A DNA stretch of 64,000 nt from Branchiostoma floridae (GCF_000003815.2 NC_049997.1:5120543-5184542); one strand, 5' to 3'. Counted from the stretch's first letter, positions 24,430-36,792 are shown. The notes: generated by a model from the sequence alone, not told the origin. Numbers and translations are program-made.

Positions 24430-25230
24430 CGACATAAGATGCTGGTCTCCCACAACTGCTTGTAGTCACTGGTCCCCCATCTGCTTGAAGATGGTTAAAA
24501 CCCAGGTATTGTAGGCTTTTTCTACATTGATTTGTAAATTGAGATGCGTGGTCCTCCACATCTGCTTGGACATGCTGGTCCCCCTACATATGCCTTGAGA
24601 TAGGGCTCCCCACATCTGCTTGAAGATGATGGTCCCTACATCTGCTTGAAGATGATGGTCCCCACATCTGCTTGGTGATGATGGTCCCTACATCTGCTTG
24701 AAGATGATGGTCCCTACATCTGCTGGGACATGTTGGTCCCCTACATCTGCCTTGACATGGTGCTCCCCACGTCTGCTTGGTGATGATGGTCCCTACATCT
24801 GCTTGAAGATGATGGTCCCTACATCTGCTGGGACATGCTGGTCCCTTACATCTGCTTGAGCTTCCCACATCTGCTTGAAGATGATGGTCCCAACATGTGC
24901 TCGGAGATGCTGAAAACTCAACTGTTCACGGACTTTCTTACATCTGCTTCGAGATACTGGTTCCCAACATCTGCTTGGAGATGCTGAAATTAAACTGTTC
25001 AATAACTTTCTTATATCTTCTTGGAGATGCTGGTTCCCAACATCTGCTTGGAGAAACTAAATTGTTTAATGGCTTTCTTACATCTGCTTTGAGATGCTGG
25101 TTCCCAACATCTGCTTGGAGATACTGAAACTAAACTGTTCAATAACTTTCTCATATCTGATTGTTGATGCTGGTCCCCCAACATCTACTGGAAACTCAAA
25201 CTTCCCTACCTACATCTGCTTCAAGATGCT
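24430..25230. repeat. CATCTGCTTGGAGATG minisatellite, main block
   Basis: About twenty imperfect units of CATCTGCTTGGAGATGCTGG followed by short spacers (TCCCCAA or TCCCTA), some lengthened with an AAACTGTTCAATAACTTTC segment. Each core can form a short hairpin. It lies immediately upstream of the gene C promoter region; a smaller inverted block lies at 54990-55110 upstream of gene D. Open frames here are repeat sequence. Confidence 0.8.
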
Positions 25231-25500
25231 AGCCTCTGCTCTGCAACCTATGACCCTTCACCTTACCTCACCTTAGGGATGTACCTAACAGACAAAGTCA
25301 AGGGGGAGCTGAAAGACTTTGGAATTTGAAACATAAAAATGAGTGATCGATCCAAACAAAGAGAACATTTTTGATACAAATGTAATGTATATTTTATCCT
25401 AAACAGTAACATCAAAACCTGCTAGGTGTCAATTGATGACTTTCGAAATGATTTCTTTTGCTCTTCCATATTTCCTTTTTGAACTTGCCCAGTCCATTTA

Positions 25501-25509
25501 GGCGGGAAA
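25501..25509 (+). promoter_or_regulatory. E2F-like GGCGGGAAA box of gene C
   Basis: GGCGGGAAA 45 bp before the gene C ATG, in the same TTTAGGCGGGAAATCC context and spacing as gene D. Confidence 0.45.
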
Positions 25510-25554
25510 TCCCGGAAAAGCTGAGTGGGGTGTCGTCTTTTGTCTGTGACAAAA

Positions 25555-25565
25555 ATGCCGAAAAG
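25555..25565 (+). CDS. First coding exon of gene C (11 nt)
   Basis: ATG CCG AAA AG followed by a GTACAA donor. Joined to 27621 it gives Met-Pro-Lys-Arg-Lys-Ser-Ser in frame. Sequence from about 25300 to 25870 is an inverted copy of 54970-54370 around the gene D exon. Confidence 0.7.
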
Positions 25566-27620
25566 GTACAATATTCTCATTATTTCTTACAATATTTTTA
25601 TGCAGAACCGATTCTGATATGTCCTAGATACCGAAAAAAGATTGTAGAACTATTTTTGTGCATGTTTTACCTAGGAATTTCGTCAAAGTTTACGGATGCT
25701 GTCACAGAGTTTCGGGGAAGGGGAGGGGGGCAAAGCTAAGGAAAGTTGTGGGTGAGCGGAACACACGTGTGCATTTAACGCGTTTTCGGCAGAGTATTCT
25801 GACAGGATTGCTGTCAATTGGGTTTTTTCTTGCACTGTTAAGAAGATGCTCTTGTCGATGATCTACTACTAGTTTAGCGTGCATTTAAAAACAAGATGAA
25901 CTTGGTAAATCTATGTGGGAAGTTTGTGTGATACATGCATGATTACAAGTTTCGCTGTGGCTATTGACACACTGAGTGTGCTCATAGCCAAACAGGCTAT
26001 TGACACACCGAGATGCCAGCCAGCCAATCAGAGCTTGTAACATGACTTTCCCGACATTATTTTACACAAGCAACAGTTGATTAGACATTGTTCGGAAGAT
26101 TAGACATTGGAATCTTTGAATCTTGGAATGAAAGGACGTATTCAAGTTATGCCCTACATCTCTATACCTGTTAATACAGGGGTTCGATGAAAGAGCTGGG
26201 CTGGGCCCCTGGCCTGTCTACATGGCCTGTCTACCTGGCCTGGCTATCACGTCAGGCCACCAAGATCCCCCCATTCATACCCTCAGAAATTTTCAGCCTC
26301 TCATCTAGCTGCGCCCTCTAGTGGAATATAGACAAATTGCCGAGATTGTGTACTTAGTCCATTGTCAAGACACCTACTAGCAAGATAAACTGATATCTAT
26401 TCAATGTTTACTTGTCTGAATTTAAATTTCTATTGGTCTGCAAATAGATAAACAACAACATTGAGGGAGAAAGAAATGACGCTTGTGGTTGATGTTGATG
26501 TTGAGAACAACGATACCATACTCACACTGTAACATTTGATCTAGTGGCAAATGTTACAAGTCAACAGTCAGTTTGGCCAAACAAAGGAGGTCATATTTAG
26601 GTCACCACGTAACTGCAGGCCTGGGTATGGCAGAAACGGGTGCTGTCAGAGGATTGCACTTTGACTTGACATTTTCCCCTTTACGTTATCAAAGGTTTGA
26701 AGATTTGCTTTAAAACAAGGCTGTAATACAGCAGTTTGTTTTTCATTTAGCAAATGTTAGTTTAACACACTGCTTTAGGGATCTGAGCCATCTGCTGTTT
26801 TCTCCCCCAGACAACTCTCTAAGGGAACCAAGCATGTGACCCCGGTCATCTCAGACGCTCCACCTGTCATGTCTCTTTTAATAAAGCAGCAACAGGCGCT
26901 TGTCCAGGGACAAAATAGTTGATTGAGAGGCATCGTAATTGCTACTCTTTAGCCCTGTCAGGGATCTCAGCCTGGCCTGTCAGCCCTGCCCCTTGACTGG
27001 CCCTTTGAGGAAGTAGAAGTATATTAGACGTATAACTCTGTCTGGGAGGTATTAGGCCTTTCTACCAGCCAGAAATACAAGTACCACAGTTTGTGTCTTT
27101 TTGATCTGTCATCGACTAGCCAGTACAACAAAAAGAGAAGTAATGTGCATGACGTGCTGTTTAGAGGTAAAAACAACACTTTCCTCTCCCAGTCCCCGAA
27201 GCCAACAATCTCCACCCATTCCAACACAGAGTTCCCCAGCTGTTTCTCTGACCAGACCAAGGATACTCTGCTCTTCGGAAAACTTTGTACAGAAAGTACT
27301 GGAAAGTCTTAAATGACCGACTTGCATGGTACGATCCTAGATACATAGACAAGAAGAACAGATTGGATTAGGGAAGTAACGTTATACCTGGATGGATTAG
27401 ATGGAAGCAAATGCTTGGTTCCTGGTAGACACAGTATGTACATGTATTTGAACAATTCAAAGGAAGAAAATTTACTTCATTCACTATCATTTAAAGCAAT
27501 GGTATTTATATTGTAGGTATGTGTTCACAAATTTGCAAGTAATATTGGTGTTGAAAGCATAAGAAGCATAAGATTTATTTTTTTTACATAGCCTAACTGA
27601 ATGTTGTTGTTTTTTTACAG
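25566..27620 (+). other. Intron 1 of gene C
   Basis: Phase-2 intron between the GTACAA donor and a TTTTTTACAG acceptor (AG 27619-27620). No gene or complete transposon is recognised in it; 26200-26280 has short repeats of GGCCTGTCTAC. The ATG at 27601 is intronic. Confidence 0.65.
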
Positions 27621-29238
27621 GAAAAGTTCCAGGTCTGTACAAGGCTCAAAGTCTAAGGAAGAAACAAAAGCAGATGCCATACTCAGCAAGATTTCTGGGG
27701 ACTTCCTTGAGTGTACAATCTGCCTGGAGCCCTTTAAGGATCCCAAGGTCCTGCCGTGTCTCCACACCTTCTGTGAGGGTTGTCTGAAGAAGTTCATTGC
27801 ACAAGATAAAGTGAAGAACAAGTTTCAGTGTCCGACATGTCGAACCGATACTGTACTTCCTAAGGGTGGAGTTTCTAAGCTCAAAAACAACTTCTTTGTC
27901 CAGAGCTTGAGTGACACAATTGAGACTCACAAGAGTTTGGTTAGCAAGGAGAATGACAAAGTACAGTGTGATGTCTGTGAAGAAGATGGTGCTAGCCAAG
28001 GCTGTGTTGTCTGTGAGGAGTTCTTGTGTGAAGAGTGTGCCTGTGCCCACCACCGGGCCAAACGTACCCGCAGTCATGAAGTTGTTGGTGTGGCGGAGCT
28101 GAAAGAGCGGCTGATCACAAAGACGGGATCACTGAAGTCAAACTCACTGCCAACTTGTCAAAAGCACAGGGATGAAAAGTTGAAGTTCTACTGTGAGACG
28201 TGCAAGCACCCCATCTGTCGAGATTGCACGGTACTGCAGCACAAGGCCCACAAGTACGGCTACCTGGAGGATGCTGTGAGTGATGCCAGGGCAGAGATTA
28301 AGAACAAGCTGAAAGCTGCCAAGAAGGAAATCACAAAATACAAAAACAAGGCAAGAGCTGTAACCAAGAAGCAAGATGAACTGTACACAAGGAACAAAAA
28401 AGCTGCAGATGGCATCAATGCAGCTGCAAAGGAAGAGATCAAATATCTGACTGGCCTTGTTAAAGGTAAACAGACTGAACTGAAAGAAAAGCTAGCCTCC
28501 ATCACAGAAACCCGTTCCAAGCAGCTCTCTGCTACAGCAGACAGCATTGAGAGCACCTTAGACAGTCTGTCCAGCACAGTGGACTTTTCTCAGAAGGTTG
28601 TGGAACATGGCAGTGACTTTGATGTCATGAATGTGTACTCTGACGTCACAACAAGGCTGGAATCGCTGCTTGAAGGTCCAACCCCAGACATTCCTGATGA
28701 CATCAGTTACATCATGTTTGAGCCAACGAATAGTACAATACAGAAGAAGGAAAAGCTAGTTGCCCTCGGGAATATTGTTGAAGAAGAAGTTGAAGATGAT
28801 GAGATGGAAGATGATGAGATGGAAGATGATGAAGAGGCGCAAACTGAGGCGACCATTCGTTTTACGGTGAACAATTTCAGTAAGCTGAATGAGCAGAAGT
28901 CCAGTCCTGCTGTGTTCATCCGCAATCTACCTTGGAAAATACTAACCAGGCCTGATCATAAAGACAATAAGAAGAGCCTTGCCATTTTCCTCCAATGTGA
29001 TGCTGACTCCAAAAGCTTGTGGTCCTGTCGAGCATCCGTTGAGCTGCGGTTGATTCCTCAGAAGATTGGCATTCCAACTTATAAACGGAATTATCAACGA
29101 ACCTTCTACAGGAAGGGGGACAACAGGGGGTATGCTGAGTTCATTCCTTGGGATGATGTGTGTGATCCGCAGAAGGGATACATCAAGGATGACAAGATCC
29201 TACTGGAGCCTAGCCTTTTACCTGCATTGCGATGCTGA
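27621..29238 (+). CDS. TRIM-like protein, frame-broken after MATH1 (gene C, large exon, 5' part)
   Basis: With the 11-nt exon it reads 542 residues: RING C3HC4, B-box 1, B-box 2 (CQKH...YCETC..ICRDC...H..H), coiled coil, an acidic linker with three DDEME-like repeats, and MATH1 from about residue 413. After DDKILLE the sequence jumps straight into the middle of the next MATH (SLAFYLHCD), out of frame, and stops at 29236-29238. About 240 bp (end of MATH1, linker and first half of MATH2) is missing relative to gene B. The truncated protein keeps RING, B-boxes, coiled coil and most of MATH1, so it could still act. MATH1 has NRGY where most copies have NxWGF. An assembly collapse of near-identical repeats is a real alternative. 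Confidence 0.8.
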
Positions 29239-29977
29239 TTTGAAAAGCTTGTGGTCCTGCCGGGCATCCGTGGAACTGCGATTGATTCCACAGAAAGACA
29301 GAGTTCAAACTTACAAGCAGAATTATCAACATGTCTTCTACAACAAGGGGAAGAGCTGGGGATTCCCAGAATTCATTCCTTGGGATGAGGTGTGCGATCC
29401 ACAGAAGGGATACATCAAGGATGACAAGATCATACTGGAGGCTCACGTGGAGGCAGAAGCTCCTCGTGGCATGAAGGAAGTGATCCTGGGTAACATTTTC
29501 AGCAAAGAAAACCTGGAGGATGAGATGGAGGAAGAGGAGGAGTTGCAGACTGAGGCAACCTTTCGGCTCACCGTGGATGACATCAGCAAGCTCAGTGAGA
29601 ACAAGCTAAGTACTGCAGCAGTGTTCATTCACAACATGCCCTGGAAAATACTGGTCAAGCCTGAACATGACCCCAATGCCCAACAGGAAAACAACAATAG
29701 CCTTGGTGTGTACCTACGTTGCGATGCCGAATCCAATAGCTTTTGGTCATGCCGTGCCTTGGTAAAGTTGCGGTTGATCCCACAGTATAATGGTGTACAG
29801 ACAGTTGAAAAGACCTTTAACAACATCTTCTACGGCAAAGACAACTGCAGCTCATGGGGGTACCCAAAATTCATGCCCTGGCACGAGGTGTGTGACCCAC
29901 AAAAAGGATACATCAAGGATGACAAGATCATAGTGGAGGCTTATGTGAAGGCAGGTGCTCCTTGCATCATGGTCTAA
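29212..29977 (+). pseudogene. Out-of-frame remainder of gene C: half of MATH2 plus MATH3
   Basis: In the +1 frame relative to 27621-29238, this reads the C-terminal half of a MATH domain (SLAFYLHCD to ILEAHVEAEAP), an acidic linker (LEDEMEEEEELQ), and a complete MATH ending APCIMV and stop, the usual family C-terminus. It has no internal stop, so the break is recent or artificial. MATH3 reads FIHNMPWKI in place of FIRNLPWKI. Confidence 0.75.
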
Positions 29978-30770
29978 GACTCAAAGAACAGACTATGAAT
30001 TCTACGCAAGCTAACGGCAAGACTACTACAGTTAGCTAGCTAGCTAAAAGTGCCTCAAATGTACATGAATGAGTTTTCTGACATATCTGGAGTGTACCAG
30101 TCATACAAGGAGACAGAAGTTTTGCCTCGTCTGTGAACAGTACAAGACTAGCAAGAACAGTTAGTAGAAACAAACTGGACAAGATGAACATCCATATTAA
30201 AAACTGCAGTTTTCATACCTTCTATTGCCTCTACAAGCTCAAGATGAGGAAGATTTATCTACAATGTACAAATTACATTCGTATTGCCAGCGTCAAGAAC
30301 AACTAGTACTGTCTTCAGTGTCCTCGCAAGGTACATCTTAGTGCCTCATGGCCAAGTGGAAACACAGCATAGGGGCCCAAATCACAGCGTAGGTGTTTAA
30401 AGTCAAAGTGTAGGAACCCCCTGTCTTTGTTACTGGAAAATGATGCTGTTGTACTAAATGTTAATTGGGCCTGTAGGAAATCCCTTCAATCAAATTCACT
30501 AGTGAATTAGTCTGTATCACCAAATGCTTTTACTAATGGTTACATTGTATACTAGAGGCAAATGTAAATTCGCCGTGACATGTTGGTTGTATCAGCTTGC
30601 TCATTACAACTTGAATTATATTATGTTCATATCTAAGTTTTGTTCTGACAAGTTCGTTTTAGGTCTCGGATGAAAAAGTGGGTTGTCCTGGCCTATGCTT
30701 TATAGTGAACTAATCATTGGTTTTGAAGTGTGGTAATTGATAGTTTAAAACAACAACAGAAATCATGTGT
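29978..30770. other. 3' flank of gene C
   Basis: No gene. Collinear, inverted, with 48510-47760 downstream of gene D; for example, the block around 30690-30770 matches 47830-47760. Part of the large inverted duplication. Confidence 0.6.
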
Positions 30771-31287
30771 CAGGGCTCGAAATACCCTTTTCAGTTAACT
30801 TGCACCAAAAGTTACTTGCACCAAAAGAAACTTACTTGCACAACCTGAAATAGTGGACTGTTAACTCTGTATCTCCTGAAAATTTGCAAATGTACGTAAG
30901 TAAATGGGATTCAGGGTTATTTTCTTTTACCTTTCAAGGGCAGACAATACTGTAAAAGCATTTAATTTCGCGGTAGTGGGAAAAAGGACTTTTCGCGGTG
31001 GTTTTAATTTCGCGGTAGCACCATGCACTGTAGTATCTTAATGCCCTGAAAAAATGTTCGTGGTGGTTTTAAATTCGCGGTGAAGTGGCCAACGCGAAAA
31101 CCGCGAACATTAATCCACCGCGAACATTTCTGCATTTACAGTATTCTTGGAGTGTGTAAGCCTTTTCTAATGTCAGGTAATAGTGGATAAAGGCAAGTTG
31201 CACTGGTGCAAGTTTGGTCTGAGAGTACTTGCACCACACCAATTTTACATGCACAAACTTGCATATGCTGTGGTATTTCGAGCCCTG
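30771..31287. mobile_element. CAGGGCTCGAAATAC-type element, copy 3, with a nested MITE
   Basis: Ends CAGGGCTCGAAATACC and GTATTTCGAGCCCTG. The CTGTAAATGC MITE at 30950-31141 lies inside. The equivalent site in the gene D flank (near 47760) lacks the whole element, so it inserted after the duplication or was lost there. Confidence 0.7.
30950..31141. mobile_element. CTGTAAATGC-type MITE, copy 3
   Basis: 192 bp, CTGTAAAAGC at the left and GCATTTACAG at the right, with TA on both sides, nested in the element at 30771-31287. Confidence 0.7.
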
Positions 31288-31370
31288 TGTGTGTTCAAAG
31301 AAAATGTTCAGAAGCAACTTGTCAAAGTTTTTGAAGTTTGCTGATTTTGAGGAGAAAAACAGAAATGTTG

Positions 31371-31711
31371 CAGGGCTCGAAATACCCACTTGCCCACTTG
31401 AAAATGCAACCACATTTTGCTTGGCGCAACTTAATTTTAAACCCAGGTTGCACACTGGGCAAACTGAAATTTTGCAGTTGGAACACTACTTTTCCCCCAC
31501 CTACGTGCATAAGCTTTTGTATTTATTTTTTTAAAACATGGAACATATTACATAGTTACATAAAACTGGAAGAAAATATAATGGATAGGTAGCAGATTTG
31601 AAAAAGGTATAACTTAAAAGTGGGGCAACCTGAAATGTTGATGGCGCAACCTGGCTTTTGACTCAGGTTGCCACTTGGACAACCTGGCTGAAAAAAGTAT
31701 TTTGGGCACTG
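31371..31711. mobile_element. CAGGGCTCGAAATAC-type element, copy 4
   Basis: 341 bp, left end CAGGGCTCGAAATACCC, right end decayed to GTATTTTGGGCACTG. It is absent from the matching place in the gene D flank (about 47660), where the flanking sequence is continuous. Confidence 0.6.
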
Positions 31712-32970
31712 CCTTGTATGCTTGTAAAAAGTTGTTGTGAGGCAGAATACTTTAAAGGAGCTTGTCATAGATTCTTGAAGTTTATTGATTTCAAGTAAAA
31801 AAAAGAAAGTAATGCCTAAAGCAATGTTATAGTAGTAACGTCCATTGTTATAATTTGCATCATTCCATCATTCCACAAATACACTGGCTGTTGGTTTACA
31901 TCTGTTACAAAGTATTGCTAGTCAGCTAGATTTCAAGTCACATTGTAACTGATGGTGACTACTTCATGTATCTTTATATATTTTCACTTCACTTATATTT
32001 CTGAGGTTAGATATGTATTATTACAGACATTGAAAGTTCTCCAGCATTTGTGCTATAAATACAACGTTCAACAGTTAGACATTTGGTTACATCTGATATA
32101 CATAATATACATTTATACATGATTGATATTGGTATTCAGTACCAATGTACAACTACAAAATGATGCATTTATAGCGACATTTAGCTTTTGTTATGAGTAT
32201 TTTCTATGAACTTGATATTGCATTAATGTTGACATTTAAGATTATTATTATATCTGTATGAACTACCAATATACACCAACTAACCAGGTTGCACTAGTGA
32301 CATTATCAGTACTAGAATTTTGTATGAATTGCAGAAAGTAATCTTCTTTTGGTAAGATTTGGTAACCACTATTTGATACTACATTCACTGTAGAGCATCG
32401 ATATAGAACAGCTAAAATAGTATAACCAATGTTTATTATCCACTTTCAGTAGGTAACAAATGAATTGTAACTAGGTCTAGATTTACCAACTAGTTGATAT
32501 GAATGCTGTATTTGTTATTCACATTATTGTTGTATCATTACAGCCAGTAGGTACACACCTGAGTAATACGGCTGTTGTAACATGCTCAAGTCCACTGAAT
32601 ATTTCATTTATGTTACATGTACTTAGTACATGTATTCATATTAGTATTATTGACTATCAACATACACCAACTAATCCTCCTTGCATGTATTTATTACTAA
32701 CTGTTGCAGTAATGTTAAGATTAGATTATTTTTTTTCTTTTATTTTTTTCAGCAAACTTAAACGATACTTAACCATGTAATGTTAAGTTTCAACTTTTGA
32801 TCTCTTATCTTTATTATAATAACTGACTGTTGCTGTTACATTAAGAAAGAAGTTTCATTTGTTATTTATTATCAACTAAGAACAACTAACGATGTTGCAT
32901 TTACGTTAAGCCTTATTTCATAGCTTGTTAGTATTATTTTCTTGTAAATCATACATGTAGTTCACCCTTA
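31712..32970. repeat. AT-rich 3' flank with degenerate repeats, left arm
   Basis: Collinear and inverted with 47640-46360. Internally it repeats phrases such as ACACCAACTAA and TTGCAxTAATGTTAAG at irregular spacing of roughly 100-250 bp, suggesting an old tandem repeat. No coding capacity. The match to the right arm stops close to 32970. Confidence 0.65.
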
Positions 32971-33944
32971 CGATTTTTTTTTAAACTGCTCAGGCACTTT
33001 AAGGCCTCTGGCACCCGCAGATTCTCCAGTCTAGCAGTTATATGGCCGTAACTTTCGCCAGTTTGGCCAGTTGACGTAATTCACCCATATTCCAAATAAG
33101 ATGACAAGAAAATTCTGGATTTTGCATATTTTGGGTTAAAAAATCATTTTTTGGTAAAAAAAAATGGTGATCATGCTATTAAAATGGGTCTGTGCCCATA
33201 ATGAAATGACTGTCTAGCAGAGTCATATTTTCTGGAGTAACAGATTACATCTCTGTGATATCTAATGTGCCCGGGCCTTTTGCCGCTATACATCGGTAAG
33301 GCTTCATTTTGGGGCAAAAACATACTTTTTTATATACTTTTGGGGCATTTTTGGTACAAATATCAACACAGCCATCGAAATCAAAGATATTGCAAGAAGG
33401 CCCGCTTGATTTCCGAAGGTCTAAGGCTTCATGAACGTAAATCTGCTCAAATCTCGCCATACAACCGGTATCCTGATGTGGGCAGCAGCCGACGAAACAC
33501 TACTTACCCTACAAGAACTGCGTCAAAGTATGTTTCACTGTACGTAACGTTAACCGATGGTAAAACATGAATGTTTATGTCTGTATCTGTCAAATCGCTG
33601 TTATATCAATGCGAAATTTGCAAGCAGTTAGCCTTATAAGGCATCAGTCAACTGCCATACAATCATTTTGGGCTAGAAATATCGATATATCATTATTTTG
33701 CTGTTTCCTTGAAGTATGAGCGCCCCGCTGTTTTCCCGCCAGTCCATACCCCGGGGAATCCGAACGCCTGTTCGTATGTTCGGACGGTACCATAAGCGGC
33801 TCTCGCGGTGGTCTCTTTTTGTTAACCGCATCTGGTTATGCCAATATTTGATAAATACTAGGTCAATATATTCAACATTAATAAGTCTCAAGAAAACTAG
33901 TTAGTGTGACCCATACATCGTACGTTCCTTTTTTTGCAATGTAA
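32971..33944. other. No supported feature
   Basis: Single-copy-looking sequence between the inverted duplication and a MITE. A 71-codon minus-strand frame (33460-33245) lacks homology or splice context that I can recognise. Confidence 0.3.
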
Positions 33945-34721
33945 GGCCGTGTTGATTTGATCATATGGTTGACGTCCTCTGGGAACTCCAAAATTGATGC
34001 GAGCGAGCGAATAAAAAGAAAAGTTTGGCCAAAAAAAAAAGTTGCCTTCAGTTGAAATCAAAGTGGCCAGGAAGGTTGAACATAGGGCTAAACACACATA
34101 GTATGCTATACCAACAGTTAGGTGAAGGAACCAGTACATCATACGGGTGCAAAACATTTTTTTCTTGGACCAATCCGAAAAAAACAGACCCGAAAAAAAT
34201 CAGAGGAACAGGTTTCGCCAATTACAAATGGACGCACTATGTCGGCAGGCATTTGGGGTCTTACCGGGGGCCAAGAAGACAACAAAAGCGAAGCGAAGTC
34301 AAGTAGAGTTTATAGTCAATTGTACCAAGTTTCTGCAGTCAAAGGTACAGAGACAGCCTTTATTACATGGAGATGGGATTTTAAAATGCCAGTGAGAGTC
34401 CAATAATCCACCAAACAGATTCCTTTGTAGCAAAACTGACCAATTCCCATTGTTTTGAGTATTGCCAGTTCTCAAGTTTCCACAGACAATAAGGTTCAGG
34501 TCCGGACCTGGAAATGATGCTCTGGACCTGAATTTTCTGTACTTTATTTTGGCATTCTATGGCATTAGTTATCTGTTTTATGATACCTTTTTTTCAATCT
34601 ACGGAATATTTGTGCTCATTTTACAGCTGCTTTGCCCAATTTATTGTGTGGTTGAAAACTTTTTTTTGGGGGGGGGGGGGGGGAGCGCAGATGTCATCCA
34701 TATAATCAAATCAACATGGCC
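33945..34721. mobile_element. Harbinger-like MITE (GGCCGTGTTGAT termini)
   Basis: 777 bp; left end GGCCGTGTTGATTTGATCAT, right end ATCAAATCAACATGGCC, TAA at 33942-33944 and 34722-34724. A G-run occurs at about 34669-34683. Same family as 7827-9044, without the nested element. Confidence 0.75.
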
Positions 34722-35149
34722 TAACATTAGATTCTGACATTGGACCGTTCTAAACTGAACGTCCCGGTCCGGCGAGGTCACATGCGGTCACGCAGTGGTT
34801 CGAATTTCATGTTCGACCAAACTTGTCACAATATATCTGCCTACGTTGGCCAATTTATTTACAACTCATTGCAAAAACGAGATAATGCTTTATGATACTC
34901 ACTAGATTGTTTATACTGTTATACTATATTACATTAGTTGTTAGTTATTTGTATTAGTATATAGTTGTTCACATTGCCATACATTGTAACTGTTACAATT
35001 GTTGCGCAATAAAGTTCTTCATGCCTTAAACTGCCTGAGGTTGCTTTCTGTATTAGCGAGAGTGTGTCCGAGACAAACTAGTAATAATTTCAATCACTTG
35101 CAAGTGTGCAGACCGCTCTTAAAATAGTATGAATGGTGTAAAGGAACAA

Positions 35150-35700
35150 AAATCAATAAGAAAATGTATGACTTCTTTATGGAAAGCAAAAGCCTGAAGA
35201 TAAATCCAGAAAATACCATGTCGTACTGGGAAGATGATTTTAACATTGCCCTCCCATGGCGACAAATATTTCAGTTACCCTACAAACTTACAATAGATTC
35301 CGCCAGCAGGGTTTTCCAAATTAAACTCGTGCATAAGTTTCTAACTACAAACAGAATGCTGTATATTTGGAACATCAAAAGAAGTTCGAAATGTTCTCTG
35401 TGCGGGGAGGATGACGAAACAGCGAAAAATTTATTTTGGAATTGTCACATTGTATTTCTATTCTTGAAAAAGGTTCAAATTTGGTATAATTCCATAACAG
35501 GACACTACCTAGATATCAACAACCCATTGAATGTATTCCGGGGGATTTATCAAGCGAAACACCAGTAATTGCTGTTATAATTCTATTGGGCAAAATATAT
35601 ATCTATGAAAACCGGGAGACATCGACTCTATCCATCTACATGTTTATTGCCTTCGTTAAATATGTACATAAAATGAAAAAAAAATATCACAACAGCTAAA
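35150..35700 (+). mobile_element. L1-like LINE 3' end (zinc-binding RT C-terminus)
   Basis: The 134-codon frame 35164-35568 contains FQIKLVHKFLTTNRMLY and CSLCGEDDETAKNLFWNCH, the fold and Cys/His pattern of the zf-RVT region at the end of L1/Tx1-type ORF2. After a stop, a second frame continues with KIYIYENRETSTLSIYMF, the usual end of such proteins. An A-rich end follows near 35680-35715. A truncated, inactive copy on the sense strand. Confidence 0.75.
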
Positions 35701-35819
35701 AACAAAATAAAGTAAACATAACAAAAAGTGGGAACCCTTAATTATACCTGTTTCTGTAATATCACTACCACAAGTACTTAACTGTCAGTGTATGTGCACT
35801 TGTATGTTCTTGTTTAAGT

Positions 35820-36260
35820 TTTCTTGGTTGGTTGGTTGCTTGGTTGGTTGCTTGCTTGCTTGGTTGGGTGGGTGGTTGTTTGGGTGGGTGTGTGGTTGGA
35901 AACCTAGGAAAACTTCATTCCTTAATGAGATTTTTCGGACTGGAAGGTTGAATTGAACGTTTACTTGTGCAATACCTATGATGGCTAATATACTAGTCTC
36001 AACCTCCGTGAGCTTGTCAAATGTATCATTACCGTTCTATTTTGCACTGACATCTTCATGTTTTATTCGGCGACCTCTTACAATACTCCAAACTCGACTT
36101 CGACGAAAAGCGGCCATAACTGCCGAATACAGCACTTTTGGAGTCTAAATGATTTTTTTTTATTGTATGGTTGTTTGTTTTTGTTTGTTTATTTGTTTGT
36201 TTGTTTGTTTGGTTGGTTGGTTGGTCGTTTGGTTGGTCGGTTGGTTGATTAGATTCTATA
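35820..36260. repeat. TTGG/TTTG simple-repeat tracts flanking a duplicated block
   Basis: Tracts of GGTTGGTT (35826-35900) and TTTGTTTGG (36170-36250). The sequence after each tract is repeated: the block with AAAACTTCATT, CGGACTGGAAGGTTGAATT and GTGCAATACCTATGATGGCTA is at 35910-36040 and again at 36290-36420, a direct duplication of about 380 bp spacing. No gene. Confidence 0.7.
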
Positions 36261-36792
36261 TAGTTGGCTGGCTAGAAATGCAAAAACCTAGTAAAACTTC
36301 ATTTCGTAATGATATTTTTCGGACTGGAAGGTTGAATTAAACGTTTGCTTGTGCAATACCTATGATGGCTAAGATACTAGTCTCTACCTCCGTGAGCTTG
36401 TCAAATGTATCATTACCATTACCCATGTGATAGAAGACACATGTACGTTTTACCACCACCTGTGAAATAGCTGTAGATTGTAGACAAACATGTACTTGTT
36501 TCAACTTCCCTATGCTGGTCAAATGTACTGCATGTAACTAATGCGTTAGGACACATGTACCCTTCATCACTACCTGCGCAATAGTTGTAGATTGTAGAAA
36601 CACTAGTCTTATTGCGCATAATAAATGCACTTTTACACATGTGATAGTGGGCATTTGTACTTTGTATTACTTCCTGTACAATAGCTATAGATTATAGAAA
36701 TACTTAGTTGTTGACAAAATGTACTATGTGTTTTTAAGAATAAAGTTTGGAAGGAAAAACGTTTGTTTGAAGACAAACTAATGTTTGTAGGT

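Noticed and set aside
24107-25002. Minus frames with repeated CRDHHLQADVG-like text
   Set aside because: The repeated part is the CATCTGCTTGGAGATG minisatellite, and the RT-like part belongs to a truncated LINE.
27601-27620. ATG at 27601 as the gene C start
   Set aside because: It lies in the T-rich acceptor region. The exon starts at 27621, and the residues it would encode are not conserved in the paralogs.
33245-33570. A 71-codon minus frame and a 101-codon plus frame
   Set aside because: No homology, signal or splice sites that I can recognise. A hydrophobic stretch appears only in a third frame with stops.
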